The notes beneath the pieces are model-generated. The model ran no database searches, was not told the DNA's origin, and saw only the letters and a program-made list of their open reading frames with translations. Below, one piece after another: positions 1 to 9,224 of a stretch of DNA of 64,000 bases. The DNA is from Shewanella yunxiaonensis (GTDB lineage Bacteria > Pseudomonadota > Gammaproteobacteria > Enterobacterales > Shewanellaceae), in NCBI RefSeq assembly GCF_018223345.1, contig NZ_CP073587.1:1151001-1215000 (forward strand), in the 5' to 3' direction. The stretch's first letter is position 1. Every line of letters starts with the position of its first letter. A program made the position numbers and the translations under genes.

Positions 1-1
1 A

Positions 2-2563
2 AACCAAAATAACTACAACACCCCGGTCGTTCAGCCTAGGAATGACCAATCAGATGATTCCCAAAAGCAAGATGATGATTTGGGCTTCCTTAAAGACGAT
101 CAGAACCAGCCATTAAAGCGGTTTGGATATGAGATGTTTGCGGGGTCTCCAACCACATTTGCTCCAGTTTCTGATGCGCCAGTGCCTTCTAATTATATGG
201 TGGGGCCTGGAGACACGATTAAAGTGCAACTTTATGGTAAGGATAATGAACAGTACGAATTGACTGTGACCAGAGAAGGTATATTGCAATTCCCTGGACT
301 TGGACCTATCAACGTTAATGGTTTGTCCTTCTCAGAGCTTAGAGATTTATTATCAAAGCAAATTAAACAACAGATGATTGGTGTTGATATCAACATCACT
401 ATGGGTGAATTGCGTTCCATTAGAGTTTTTCTTGCTGGAGATGCATACAAACCAGGTTCTTATACCGTATCTAGTTTGTCTACCATCACGCAGGCGCTAT
501 TTGTATCAGGTGGTGTTAGTGATATAGGCTCATTGCGTAATATCCAGTTGAAACGTCAGGGCAAAGTTGTTGCGACGTTTGATCTTTATGATCTTTTACT
601 GAATGGTGATTCTTCAAAGGACTTGTCACTCCGATCTGGCGATGTTGTGTTTATTCCCGCAATGGGACCCACCATCAGTGTGTCCGGAGATGTGCAACGG
701 CCCGCAATATATGAGTTGAAGCCAAACGAAAATCTAATCGATGTGGTGAAAATGGCAGCTGGGTTAAAGCCTGGAGCCTACCCCAAAAGTAGTACAATTG
801 AGCGCTATAATCGTGATGGATTGAAATCAATCATTAACGTCGATCTTACAACTTCAGCAGGCCAGAAATTTGTCGCTAAAGATGGAGATTATCTGCGAGT
901 AAAGAGTGCTTCTTCAGAATATGATAATGCTATCACTTTGGTTGGTGCAGCGGTAAGACCTGGTATATATCAATGGGTTAAAGGCCAAAAAATCAGCAGT
1001 CTCATACCGACTATAAATGGTGATTTATTAGCGGGGGCCGATCTTAAATACGCATTAGTTGTGCGGCAGATTAATGATGTAGGTGATATCAAAGTACTGC
1101 AATTTTCTCCTGCAAGAGCCATTACAGACACTGCATCGCAAGATAACGTGCTTTTAATGCCTAAAGATAAAGTAGTTATTTTTAATGCAAGCAATCATAT
1201 CAGAAATCGCTACGAGCTAAACAGACTAGTAAAAGACCGAGTTAATAAGATTCAGAAAATTAGTAAAACCAAAGGAAATAACTCTGACAACTCGTTAGTT
1301 AATACCGATCTCTTCCAGTCAGGTTTTAGTCAACTTGGGCAAGAAAAATTGGGGCAGAGACATCAGTTAGCGGGTGTAGTACTTGCTAAAGACGATGCCG
1401 CCCCACAAGAATCCGATTTAGTGTCAACTGAAGTGGAAAAGATGTTACTACAGCTTTTCAATGACAGAGGATTAATCAAACTAAGTTCGGAATTTAATCG
1501 TCAGGAATTACTCTATCCAATTATTGCAACACTTAAGACTCAGAGCCGTGCAGGCAAAGAAGCCAAAGTGGTCGCCATTAATGGCGAGATACAATATGAC
1601 GGTATATACCCGCTTGTTGAAAAGGCCACTGTAAGTGATCTTATTGCGGCGGCTGGGGGATTGAAAGAAGGCGCTTACATTCAGAGAGCAGAATTGACCC
1701 GTACCTATACGGATGCTGACTCTTCTTCAATCGCGCATCTTAATGTAAATGTGAAGCAGGCGATGGATCATGAAGCGGGAGCTGATATCAGCTTGCAACC
1801 TCGAGATGTTCTGACCGTTTTGAAAACTCCAGAGTGGCAAGAGACTCAGTCTGTTGAAATTCGGGGTGAAGTTAAGTTCCCTGGTAATTACAGTATTCGT
1901 CGCGGCGAAACACTGGAACAGGTGTTAACTCGCGCAGGCGGCTTTACTGATAATGCTTATCTGCCATCTGCAGTCTTTGTGCGTGATTCAATCAAAAAGC
2001 AGGAAGAGATTGAAATCAAGCAGATGGCTGATCAACTGCGTCGAGACATCGCCACGAGAGGTATTTCCAAAGACGGTACCGTGGTGAATTACGATGATGC
2101 GCAGAAAATGCTGACTGATTTAGAACATATCAAGGCTGTTGGACGTTTAGTTATCGATCTGCCAGCAATCTCCCTAGGAATAAAGCAGGCTGATCTGCAA
2201 CTTGAGGATAAAGATGTGCTGTATGTGCCGGCACAAAAGCAAATCATTTCTGTAGTAGGCGAAGTACAACATCCCTCAACTCACAGATTTAAGAGTGGCA
2301 TGACGCTAAATCAGTATTTAGAGATGGCTGGCGGCGCTAGGAAACGTGCAGATACTGACCGCATTTATGTCATAAAGGCAGATGGTTCAGTGATGATGCC
2401 ACATAATTCTTTCTGGTTTTCGAGTGAGGATAACCTCTCTGCTGGCGATACCATTGTGGTACCTCTCGATACTGAGTACAAAGATAATCTGACGTTATGG
2501 TCGCAAGTCACATCAATCTTTTATAACTCAGCAGTTGCACTTGCGGCCATTGCCAATTTGTAG
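2..2563 (+). CDS. SLBB-domain polysaccharide export protein (5' partial)
   Basis: The frame is open from base 2 with no start codon before the window edge, so the N-terminus and signal peptide lie outside; the TTG at 80 is only an internal codon. The visible part has a Poly_export segment (YMVGPGDTIKVQLYG, about 45 residues after the TTG) followed by several SLBB-type beta-grasp repeats with recurring VxGxVxxPGxY patterns, for example VSGDVQRPAIYEL, VEIRGEVKFPGNYSI and VVGEVQHPSTHRF. Long multi-SLBB relatives of Wza sit in the periplasm or outer membrane and help polysaccharide export. The C-terminus is hydrophobic. The gene lies just upstream of wzz and begins the visible polysaccharide locus. 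Family assignment is secure; its exact role (capsule or O-antigen) is inference. Confidence 0.9.
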   Translation, partial: NQNNYNTPVVQPRNDQSDDSQKQDDDLGFLKDDQNQPLKRFGYEMFAGSPTTFAPVSDAPVPSNYMVGPGDTIKVQLYGKDNEQYELTVTREGILQFPGLGPINVNGLSFSELRDLLSKQIKQQMIGVDINITMGELRSIRVFLAGDAYKPGSYTVSSLSTITQALFVSGGVSDIGSLRNIQLKRQGKVVATFDLYDLLLNGDSSKDLSLRSGDVVFIPAMGPTISVSGDVQRPAIYELKPNENLIDVVKMAAGLKPGAYPKSSTIERYNRDGLKSIINVDLTTSAGQKFVAKDGDYLRVKSASSEYDNAITLVGAAVRPGIYQWVKGQKISSLIPTINGDLLAGADLKYALVVRQINDVGDIKVLQFSPARAITDTASQDNVLLMPKDKVVIFNASNHIRNRYELNRLVKDRVNKIQKISKTKGNNSDNSLVNTDLFQSGFSQLGQEKLGQRHQLAGVVLAKDDAAPQESDLVSTEVEKMLLQLFNDRGLIKLSSEFNRQELLYPIIATLKTQSRAGKEAKVVAINGEIQYDGIYPLVEKATVSDLIAAAGGLKEGAYIQRAELTRTYTDADSSSIAHLNVNVKQAMDHEAGADISLQPRDVLTVLKTPEWQETQSVEIRGEVKFPGNYSIRRGETLEQVLTRAGGFTDNAYLPSAVFVRDSIKKQEEIEIKQMADQLRRDIATRGISKDGTVVNYDDAQKMLTDLEHIKAVGRLVIDLPAISLGIKQADLQLEDKDVLYVPAQKQIISVVGEVQHPSTHRFKSGMTLNQYLEMAGGARKRADTDRIYVIKADGSVMMPHNSFWFSSEDNLSAGDTIVVPLDTEYKDNLTLWSQVTSIFYNSAVALAAIANL

Positions 2564-2578
2564 TTGTAACTAGCTTTA

Positions 2579-2608
2579 TGCCGCGTACATAAATTTATGT
2601 GCGCGGCA
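2579..2608 (+). terminator. Strong hairpin after the SLBB gene
   Basis: A near-perfect inverted repeat (TGCCGCG-TACATAA, then TTATGT-GCGCGGCA) begins 16 bases after the stop codon. It lacks a clear T-run on the + strand (CGCGAAAAAGAG follows), so it may be a transcript-end or processing hairpin rather than a classical terminator. Confidence 0.4.
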
Positions 2609-2788
2609 CGCGAAAAAGAGGATTGGCCTGTGAGTGTTTAAGTTATTTCCGCTAGACCATCACATGCTGCCATTGGCATAACGTTTGTACCTTGGTACTT
2701 GAGTTACCTTTTTATTTTTATCTCTAGCTGATGCAATATTGCTTAGCTTTTCTTACAACTTATAGCTACGGCTTAGCACTATATTTTT

Positions 2789-3748
2789 ATGTCAAATACC
2801 ATTTCTAATCCGCAAGATGCTGAATTTGCCCCGCGGCAGTTTGAGACAAGTGACGAAATCGACCTGAGAGAACTCTTTAGCGTTATTTGGGCCGGAAAGA
2901 TACTCATTATCGCCATCACTCTAGTATTTGCTATAGGCGCGGTTGCTTTAGCATTGTGGATGCCGAATATTTATAAGTCAGAGGCATTGTTGGCGCCCGC
3001 GGAAGAGGCTCAAGGTGGTGGGCTATCTGCTTTGGCAAACCAGTTTGGTGGACTGGCAAGCCTAGCCGGCATTAATTTGGGAAAAAATGGTGGTGCAGAT
3101 AAGACTGAATTAGCCATCGAAGTGATGCAGTCACGAAAATTCACTTCAGATTTCATTGAAAAACACCACATTTTGCCAGAGCTCATGGCGGTTGATAAAT
3201 GGAGTCTCAGCGATAATAAAATTTCATATGATTCTGAACTCTATGATGCCACCACTAAGGAATGGGTGCGAAAAGTTAAACCTCCTTTGCAGGCTAAGCC
3301 CTCTATGCAGGAAGCATACAAAGCGTTTACCAAAATTTTTTCAGTAACCAGTGATAAGCAGTCAGGATTAGTAACGGTATCGATTGAGCACAAATCTCCC
3401 TATATCGCCAAACAATGGGTTGACTGGTTGGTTACAGATATCAATCAGGTAATGAAACAACGGGATGTTACAGAAGCAAAGCGCAGCACTGAATATTTGG
3501 AAAAACAGATCGAACAAACCAATGTCGCTGATATCCGAACTGTTTTGTACAAGTTAGTGGAAGAACAAGCAAAGACTATTATGTTTGCTGAAGTCCGCGA
3601 TGAATATATTTTTAAAACGGTCGATCCAGCACTGGTGCCTGAAGAGAAATTCAAACCAAAGAGAGCGTTGATTTGTGTGCTGGGAACTTTACTGGGCGGC
3701 ATGCTGGCAGTCTTTTTAGTATTGGTAAGATATTTTGTCAAAAAATGA
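2789..3748 (+). CDS. wzz: Wzz-family polysaccharide chain-length regulator
   Basis: Inner-membrane polysaccharide co-polymerase that sets the modal chain length of Wzy-polymerised O-antigen. The 319-residue protein has the family layout: a short cytoplasmic N-terminus (EIDLRELFSVIWAGK), a first membrane helix at about residues 35-55, a periplasmic region rich in helices with the early motif PNIYKSEALLAPA, and a C-terminal helix at about 293-315 preceded by the proline-rich VDPALVPEEKFKPKR. It sits between the export protein and rfbB, matching its role in a Wzy-dependent locus. The ATG at 2789 lacks a strong Shine-Dalgarno sequence but begins the conserved domain properly. Confidence 0.9.
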   Translation: MSNTISNPQDAEFAPRQFETSDEIDLRELFSVIWAGKILIIAITLVFAIGAVALALWMPNIYKSEALLAPAEEAQGGGLSALANQFGGLASLAGINLGKNGGADKTELAIEVMQSRKFTSDFIEKHHILPELMAVDKWSLSDNKISYDSELYDATTKEWVRKVKPPLQAKPSMQEAYKAFTKIFSVTSDKQSGLVTVSIEHKSPYIAKQWVDWLVTDINQVMKQRDVTEAKRSTEYLEKQIEQTNVADIRTVLYKLVEEQAKTIMFAEVRDEYIFKTVDPALVPEEKFKPKRALICVLGTLLGGMLAVFLVLVRYFVKK

Positions 3749-3813
3749 CCTATTGAGAGATTGTGGAACGGCAGTTAAAATCAAGTAATTACAGTGTGTT
3801 AGATGTTTTTTAC

Positions 3814-3863
3814 TGTCTCAAAATGAATAAAAACTGTCTCAGCTAATCCGATTGGATGAGACA
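3814..3863. repeat. TGTCTCA repeats in the wzz-rfbB gap
   Basis: The 197-base gap between wzz and rfbB carries two direct TGTCTCA heptamers (3814 and 3835) and an inverted TGAGACA (3857). The same heptamer occurs twice, 31 bases apart, in the gap after the aminotransferase gene (19161 and 19192). It may be a decayed insertion end or a regulatory repeat; nothing more can be supported. Confidence 0.25.
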
Positions 3864-3945
3864 TCTTATAGGTTCCACTCTTCTTAATGTTTTGATTCTA
3901 ATAATAAGTTCTAGTCATATTAATTATAGTAATTAGAGATTTTAA

Positions 3946-5025
3946 ATGAAAATTTTAGTAACAGGTGGCGCTGGGTTTATCGGCTCTGCAGTTGTAAGAC
4001 ATATAATTCAAAATACAAATGATAGTGTCGTCAACGTAGATAAGCTTACGTATGCGGGTAATTTAGAGTCACTAGCGGAAATTGATTCGAGTGACAGATA
4101 TGCATTTGAACAAGTGGATATTTGTGACCCAAACGAATTAGAAAGAGTGTTTGCAGAACATCAACCGGATGCAGTAATGCATTTGGCTGCGGAGTCGCAT
4201 GTTGACCGTTCAATTGATGGCCCTGCTGCTTTTATCCAAACTAACATCGGTGGTACTTATACGCTTTTAGAAGCCACTCGGTCCTATTGGAATAAACTCA
4301 ATACCGAACAAAAGTCCACCTTTCGTTTTCACCATATCTCGACAGATGAAGTTTATGGCGACTTACCTCATCCTGATGAAGAGCCTGGGGAATTGCCACT
4401 GTTCACCGAGAAAACCGCTTACGCACCAAGTAGTCCTTATTCTGCCTCTAAAGCATCCAGTGACCATTTAGTTCGTGCGTGGCGTCGCACTTACGGTTTA
4501 CCCACCATCGTTACTAATTGCTCAAACAATTACGGTCCTTATCATTTCCCTGAAAAGCTAATCCCACTAGTCATCCTTAATGCCCTTGATGGGAAGGAGC
4601 TGCCTATCTATGGCAAAGGCGATCAAATTCGTGATTGGTTGTATGTTGAAGACCACGCGAGGGCTTTATATAAAGTGGTCACTGAAGGAAAAGTAGGGGA
4701 GACCTACAACATCGGCGGCCATAACGAAAAGAAAAATATCGAGGTAGTAGAAGCGATTTGTCATATCCTTGATGATATCAAGCCTAAAGAAGATGGCAGT
4801 TACAGTGAACAGATCACCTATGTTGCAGACAGACCAGGGCACGATAGACGTTACGCCATTGATGCAACAAAGATTGCGAATGAACTCGGCTGGCAGCCTC
4901 AAGAAACATTCGTAACAGGTCTGCGCAAAACAGTTACTTGGTATCTCGAAAATGAGCAGTGGTGGCAACGAGTAAGAAGCGGTGAATATCAGGGGACTCG
5001 TCTAGGTCTGGGAGTTAGAAAATGA
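3946..5025 (+). CDS. rfbB: dTDP-glucose 4,6-dehydratase
   Basis: Second enzyme of dTDP-L-rhamnose synthesis: converts dTDP-D-glucose to dTDP-4-keto-6-deoxy-D-glucose using bound NAD. The extended short-chain dehydrogenase fold begins with the nucleotide-binding motif [12 protein letters not shown]; the catalytic region shows [11 protein letters not shown] and the [10 protein letters not shown] (YxxxK) pair. The conserved [10 protein letters not shown] and [13 protein letters not shown] blocks are present. At 359 residues it is full length. It overlaps rfbA by four bases (ATGA), indicating translational coupling, and starts the compact rfbBADC block. Confidence 0.97.
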   Translation: MKILVTGGAGFIGSAVVRHIIQNTNDSVVNVDKLTYAGNLESLAEIDSSDRYAFEQVDICDPNELERVFAEHQPDAVMHLAAESHVDRSIDGPAAFIQTNIGGTYTLLEATRSYWNKLNTEQKSTFRFHHISTDEVYGDLPHPDEEPGELPLFTEKTAYAPSSPYSASKASSDHLVRAWRRTYGLPTIVTNCSNNYGPYHFPEKLIPLVILNALDGKELPIYGKGDQIRDWLYVEDHARALYKVVTEGKVGETYNIGGHNEKKNIEVVEAICHILDDIKPKEDGSYSEQITYVADRPGHDRRYAIDATKIANELGWQPQETFVTGLRKTVTWYLENEQWWQRVRSGEYQGTRLGLGVRK

Positions 5026-5891
5026 AGGGTATTATTCTAGCTGGTGGCTCCGGTACCCGCCTTTATCCTATCACCCGTGGTGTTTCAAAGCAGTTATTGC
5101 CAGTTTACGACAAACCCATGATCTACTACCCACTATCAACCTTAATGCTGGCGGGCATCCGGGATATCTTGATTATCACCACTCCTGAAGACAACGAAAG
5201 CTTTACCCGCTTATTAGGTGATGGCGGAGATTTTGGCGTAAGTATTCAATACGCTATTCAGCCCAGTCCCGACGGTTTAGCTCAAGCTTTCTTAATCGGA
5301 GAGCAATTCATCGGGAAAGATAGTGTTTGCTTAGTACTTGGTGACAACATTTTCTACGGTCAGTCATTTAGTAAAACTTTACGCAGTGCTGCTAGCAGAG
5401 AAAGTGGGGCAACTGTGTTTGGTTACCAGGTAAAAGACCCTGAACGTTTCGGGGTCGTTGAGTTTGATAATAATATGAAGGCGATCTCCATCGAAGAAAA
5501 GCCTGCCAAGCCCAAATCAAACTACGCAGTAACAGGTCTGTATTTCTATGACAATCGTGTAGTAGAACTCGCAAAATTGGTTAAGCCATCAGCTCGTGGT
5601 GAATTAGAAATCACTACGCTCAATGAAATGTACTTAAATGATGGCTCGCTGAATGTTGAATTGCTTGGTCGTGGTTTTGCTTGGTTAGATACAGGCACAC
5701 ACGAAAGTCTGCATGAAGCATCCTCATTTGTAGAGACAATTCAGAATGTTCAAGGACTGAAGGTGGCTTGTTTAGAAGAAATAGCCTTTCGTAACGGATG
5801 GCTTAGCGCTGAACAGCTAAAGGAAAAAGCTAGCCCTATGCTTAAAAATGGATATGGGCGTTATCTCATGCGATTGTTGAGTGAAGCCTGA
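5022..5891 (+). CDS. rfbA: Glucose-1-phosphate thymidylyltransferase
   Basis: First committed step of dTDP-rhamnose synthesis: dTTP plus glucose-1-phosphate to dTDP-glucose. The N-terminal signature [17 protein letters not shown] is the nucleotidyltransferase loop; [10 protein letters not shown] and [19 protein letters not shown] are the metal and sugar-binding blocks of the RmlA family. Length (289 residues) is normal. The start ATG overlaps the rfbB stop by four bases and the stop is two bases before rfbD, so the three genes form a tight translational unit. Confidence 0.97.
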   Translation: MKGIILAGGSGTRLYPITRGVSKQLLPVYDKPMIYYPLSTLMLAGIRDILIITTPEDNESFTRLLGDGGDFGVSIQYAIQPSPDGLAQAFLIGEQFIGKDSVCLVLGDNIFYGQSFSKTLRSAASRESGATVFGYQVKDPERFGVVEFDNNMKAISIEEKPAKPKSNYAVTGLYFYDNRVVELAKLVKPSARGELEITTLNEMYLNDGSLNVELLGRGFAWLDTGTHESLHEASSFVETIQNVQGLKVACLEEIAFRNGWLSAEQLKEKASPMLKNGYGRYLMRLLSEA

Positions 5892-5893
5892 TA

Positions 5894-6766
5894 ATGAAGA
5901 TCTTAATCACTGGCAGTAATGGTCAAGTCGGCAGTTGCTTGGTAAACAGATTACAGCAAAAGCCAGAAATTGAATTTTTAGCGTTAACCCGTCAAGAGTT
6001 AGATATTACAGATCCGGTTCAAGTTGATGCAATAGTTAAGCAATTTACCCCTGATGTTATTATAAACGCCGCCGCCTACACCGCTGTAGACAAAGCAGAA
6101 CAAGACGTTGAACTTTGTTATGCAATAAACCGTGACGGACCAAGATTTTTGGCTGCTGCTGCGCACAAGAATGGAGCAATACTTCTTCACATATCAACTG
6201 ATTATGTTTTCTCTGGTGACAAACAAGGTTTATACAATGAAGAAGATCCTGTAGCTCCGCAAGGAGTTTATGGGGAAAGTAAACTCGCGGGTGAATTAGC
6301 CATAGCTAAAGAGTGTCCTCGACATATTATACTTCGTACTGCATGGGTGTTTGGCGAACACGGCAATAATTTTGTAAAAACCATGCTGCGATTAGCCAAA
6401 ACAAGAGACACATTAGGAGTTGTTGCTGACCAATTCGGTGGCCCCACATATGCAGGTGATATTGCCAATGCACTTATCGTGATGGCCAACGCCCTGAATG
6501 TCGGTAATAAAGAGTATGGTGTGTATCATTTCTCTGGATTGCCTCATGTCAACTGGCACCAATTTGCAGTTGATATTTTCACGCAAGCTAAGTCTCAGGG
6601 TATTATCGATAGGCAGATAAGGGTAAACGCCATAACTTCAGAGCAATACCCCACTCCAGCGAAACGACCTACCAACTCAAAACTGAGTTGCCAAAAAATC
6701 GAACAAATATTTGGCATTATGCCAAGCGATTGGCTGACAGCGTTAACACATTTAAATCAGTGGTAA
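5894..6766 (+). CDS. rfbD: dTDP-4-dehydrorhamnose reductase
   Basis: Last step of dTDP-L-rhamnose synthesis, NAD(P)H-dependent reduction of the 4-keto group. An SDR fold with the nucleotide-binding motif GSNGQVGSCL, the NAAAYTAVDKAE block diagnostic of RmlD, HISTDYVFSGDK, and the catalytic YGESKLAGE (YxxxK). At 290 residues it is full length. Starts two bases after the rfbA stop. The order BADC here differs from pathways with separate operons but all four enzymes are intact, so the locus can supply rhamnose to the repeat unit. Confidence 0.96.
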   Translation: MKILITGSNGQVGSCLVNRLQQKPEIEFLALTRQELDITDPVQVDAIVKQFTPDVIINAAAYTAVDKAEQDVELCYAINRDGPRFLAAAAHKNGAILLHISTDYVFSGDKQGLYNEEDPVAPQGVYGESKLAGELAIAKECPRHIILRTAWVFGEHGNNFVKTMLRLAKTRDTLGVVADQFGGPTYAGDIANALIVMANALNVGNKEYGVYHFSGLPHVNWHQFAVDIFTQAKSQGIIDRQIRVNAITSEQYPTPAKRPTNSKLSCQKIEQIFGIMPSDWLTALTHLNQW

Positions 6767-6817
6767 ACTACGGTCATCTACGCACAATAATAATCTAACG
6801 GAAATTTTGAGATTAAA

Positions 6818-7366
6818 ATGAACATTATCGACACCAAGATCCCCGCCGTAAAGATCATTGAGCCAAAAGTATTTGGTGACGGACGTGGTTTTTTCTTTGA
6901 AAGTTTTAACCAGCAGCAATTTGAAGCGGCAGTAGGTTATCCAGTTAAATTTGTGCAAGATAACCATTCTAAGTCAAGTAAAGGGGTATTAAGAGGTTTA
7001 CATTATCAATTGCCTCCTTATGCTCAAGGCAAATTAGTTAGATGCGTTGTGGGGGAGGTATTTGATGTTGCGGTGGATATTCGCGAAACTTCTCCAACAT
7101 TTGGAAAGTGGGTTGGGGTTAACCTTTCAGCGGAAAATAAGCGTCAGCTATGGATCCCAGAAGGATTCGCTCACGGTTTTGTAACAATAAGTAACACTGC
7201 GGAATTTTTATATAAAACTACAAATTATTATTCGAAAGAAAGTGAACGTTCAATTCTGTGGAATGACAATCAAATAGGAATTATATGGCCTTTTGACGGT
7301 GAACTAAATTTATCTGAAAAAGATAAGTTGGCAACCAAATTTTTATCATCAGACCTATTTAAATAA
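6818..7366 (+). CDS. rfbC: dTDP-4-dehydrorhamnose 3,5-epimerase
   Basis: Third step of dTDP-rhamnose synthesis, epimerising C3 and C5 of the 4-keto intermediate. The 182-residue cupin protein carries the family motifs GRGFFFESFN, QDNHSKSSKGVLRGLHYQ (catalytic histidine in the RGLHYQ block), VDIRETSPTFGKW and PEGFAHGFVTIS. It follows rfbD after a 51-base gap. From here to about 16 kb the DNA becomes visibly richer in A and T than the rfb block, a common pattern for the strain-specific centre of O-antigen loci. Confidence 0.96.
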   Translation: MNIIDTKIPAVKIIEPKVFGDGRGFFFESFNQQQFEAAVGYPVKFVQDNHSKSSKGVLRGLHYQLPPYAQGKLVRCVVGEVFDVAVDIRETSPTFGKWVGVNLSAENKRQLWIPEGFAHGFVTISNTAEFLYKTTNYYSKESERSILWNDNQIGIIWPFDGELNLSEKDKLATKFLSSDLFK

Positions 7367-7391
7367 AATATTTTTGTGTGAGCGAAATATC

Positions 7392-7862
7392 ATGAAGGAT
7401 GTTGTTATTACATATGGAACGTTTGATTTGTTTCATGTCGGTCATGTTCGTTTATTAAAAAGATTGAAGGCATTGGGCGATAAATTAGTGGTTGGTATAT
7501 CTTCCGATGAGTTTAATAAGATCAAAGGTAAAACATCTTTTTTCTCATATGACGAAAGAGCTGAAATCGTTGGAGCTTGTAAATACGTTGATGAAGTATT
7601 TGCAGAACATCATTGGGAGCAGAAAATTGATGATATTATCAGATATAATGCTACCATTTTTGCGATGGGAGATGACTGGAAAGGTCGATTTGACCATCTA
7701 GAACCGTATTGCAAAGTTATTTATTTGCAACGAACGGAAGAAATATCCACGACTTCAATTAAATCTCAGTTATCACAAATAAATAGAAGCGAATTAGATA
7801 GGATTCAGAATTCTTTACATGATGTTATTGAGATCGTAAAGGCTATGGGACCTCAACAATAA
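7392..7862 (+). CDS. Glycerol-3-phosphate cytidylyltransferase-like (TagD family)
   Basis: Predicted to form CDP-glycerol from CTP and glycerol-3-phosphate. The cytidylyltransferase HxGH signature is present as FDLFHVGHVRLLKR near the N-terminus, and the distal RTEEISTTSIKSQL matches the second signature (RTxxxSTT) of the family. I chose the ATG at 7392, which starts MKDVVITYGTFD; an upstream TTG at 7374 is less likely. The gene lies two genes upstream of a TagF-like transferase, so together they should attach glycerol phosphate to the glycan, as in teichoic acids. Relatives acting on other polyol phosphates or sugars (for example HldE-C-like) are the main alternative. Confidence 0.88.
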   Translation: MKDVVITYGTFDLFHVGHVRLLKRLKALGDKLVVGISSDEFNKIKGKTSFFSYDERAEIVGACKYVDEVFAEHHWEQKIDDIIRYNATIFAMGDDWKGRFDHLEPYCKVIYLQRTEEISTTSIKSQLSQINRSELDRIQNSLHDVIEIVKAMGPQQ

Positions 7863-7890
7863 ATTTTATTTATTAATATCAGAGAATAAT

Positions 7891-9126
7891 TTGCAAGAGA
7901 ATAACTTAAAAAAAAATATTGTTGCAATGATAATAGTGCAATTTTCTAATTACATTGCCCCTTTGTTGGTATTTCCTTATCTCACAAGGGTACTTGGCTT
8001 AGAAGGCTTTGGTATTGTTGCAATGGCAATGTCACTATGTGCGATAGCATTAGTTTTTATTGATTACGGTTTTTGCTTATCTGCACCTCATTGGCTAGCT
8101 AAGAACAAAAATAAAAAAGATGAGGTTGCTAATTATGTTGGTGCTGTGTATTTAATAAAAGTCTGTTTGTTTTTAATTGTTTCTTTGGTGATACTTTTCT
8201 ATTTGAATATTACCAATAAAATTCCACATGATCCTGCTCTTCAATTTGGGCTTATAGCGTCTATTTTTTTCGCTTCGCTTCAACCAAGCTGGTTTTTTGT
8301 CGGGATTGAGAGGATGAAACATGTTACTACATTTATGGTGGCTGCAAAACTTTCATACCTAGCACTAGTTTTTTTATTTGTGAAAGAACATTCGCAAATA
8401 TCAACGGTATTCATTTGTTTTGCAATAAGTAGTTTCTTTGCTTCAGCTATTGGTTTTTATTTTATATACAAAGAAAAATATTGGATTGCCTTTCCACATC
8501 ATTCTACTATCTATATCGTTATTAAAAATAGTGCAATATTTTTTATTTCCCGTTTGGCTGTTGGGTTATATACCAGTGCTAGTACTTTTATAATAGGTAC
8601 ATTTGTGGGTTTTAATGCAGCTGCTTTATATAGCAGCGCCGAGAAAATCTATCAAGCTGGTCAGAGTGTGACATCACCCGTAAGCCAAGTGCTATTTCCT
8701 TACTTAACACGAACCGGGAATAAAAAAGTATTATATAAAACGGTGTTATTATTATTAGTCCCGCTTGTGATTGGTGTGTCAGGTTGCATTTACTATGCTG
8801 AAAATATAATGGTGTTGTTTTTTGGAACGCAATTTAGCGATGGCGCAGACATATTAAGGATTTTTTTAGTTACACTGTTATTTACATTTGTGAGTGTTAA
8901 TTTTGGCTATCCGGCATTTGCATCTGTTGGTAGAGTTGACTTTGCTAATAAAACAGTAATATTCGCTGCTACTATACAGGTAGTTAGTTTAATTATACTA
9001 TATACGACTGATAATATTAGTACTATTAATTTGTGTTATAGTATTTTGTTTGTTGAATTTGTTGTTATGTTAACTAGGGTTTGTCTTTTTTTTGTGCAGG
9101 TAAAGATACAGAGTTCAACTACGTAA
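7891..9126 (+). CDS. wzx: O-antigen flippase of the Wzx/MATE-like family
   Basis: Predicted to flip undecaprenyl-linked repeat units across the inner membrane. The 411-residue protein is almost entirely hydrophobic, with about 12 membrane segments, and opens with the polysaccharide-transporter pattern NYIAPLLVFPYLTRVLGLEG, which recurs in Wzx proteins. The start is a TTG at 7891 preceded by AGAGAA at suitable distance; no ATG gives a complete first helix. It stands between the CDP-glycerol synthase and the glycerophosphotransferase, and together with wzz and wzy defines a Wzy-dependent pathway. Confidence 0.9.
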   Translation: MQENNLKKNIVAMIIVQFSNYIAPLLVFPYLTRVLGLEGFGIVAMAMSLCAIALVFIDYGFCLSAPHWLAKNKNKKDEVANYVGAVYLIKVCLFLIVSLVILFYLNITNKIPHDPALQFGLIASIFFASLQPSWFFVGIERMKHVTTFMVAAKLSYLALVFLFVKEHSQISTVFICFAISSFFASAIGFYFIYKEKYWIAFPHHSTIYIVIKNSAIFFISRLAVGLYTSASTFIIGTFVGFNAAALYSSAEKIYQAGQSVTSPVSQVLFPYLTRTGNKKVLYKTVLLLLVPLVIGVSGCIYYAENIMVLFFGTQFSDGADILRIFLVTLLFTFVSVNFGYPAFASVGRVDFANKTVIFAATIQVVSLIILYTTDNISTINLCYSILFVEFVVMLTRVCLFFVQVKIQSSTT

Positions 9127-9224
9127 ACTCATTACCATCGGCTAAGTATAAATTCCGGTTCAAAATTAACAATTCTTAGCTTTTTGATTCAAATTGAGAT
9201 CTAAGTTAAAAAGCAGGTTTAAAA

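Noticed and set aside
2564..3945. JUMPstart/ops element for RfaH control of the O-antigen locus
   Set aside because: No GGCGGTAG-like ops sequence was found in the gaps around wzz; the true operon start lies outside the window.
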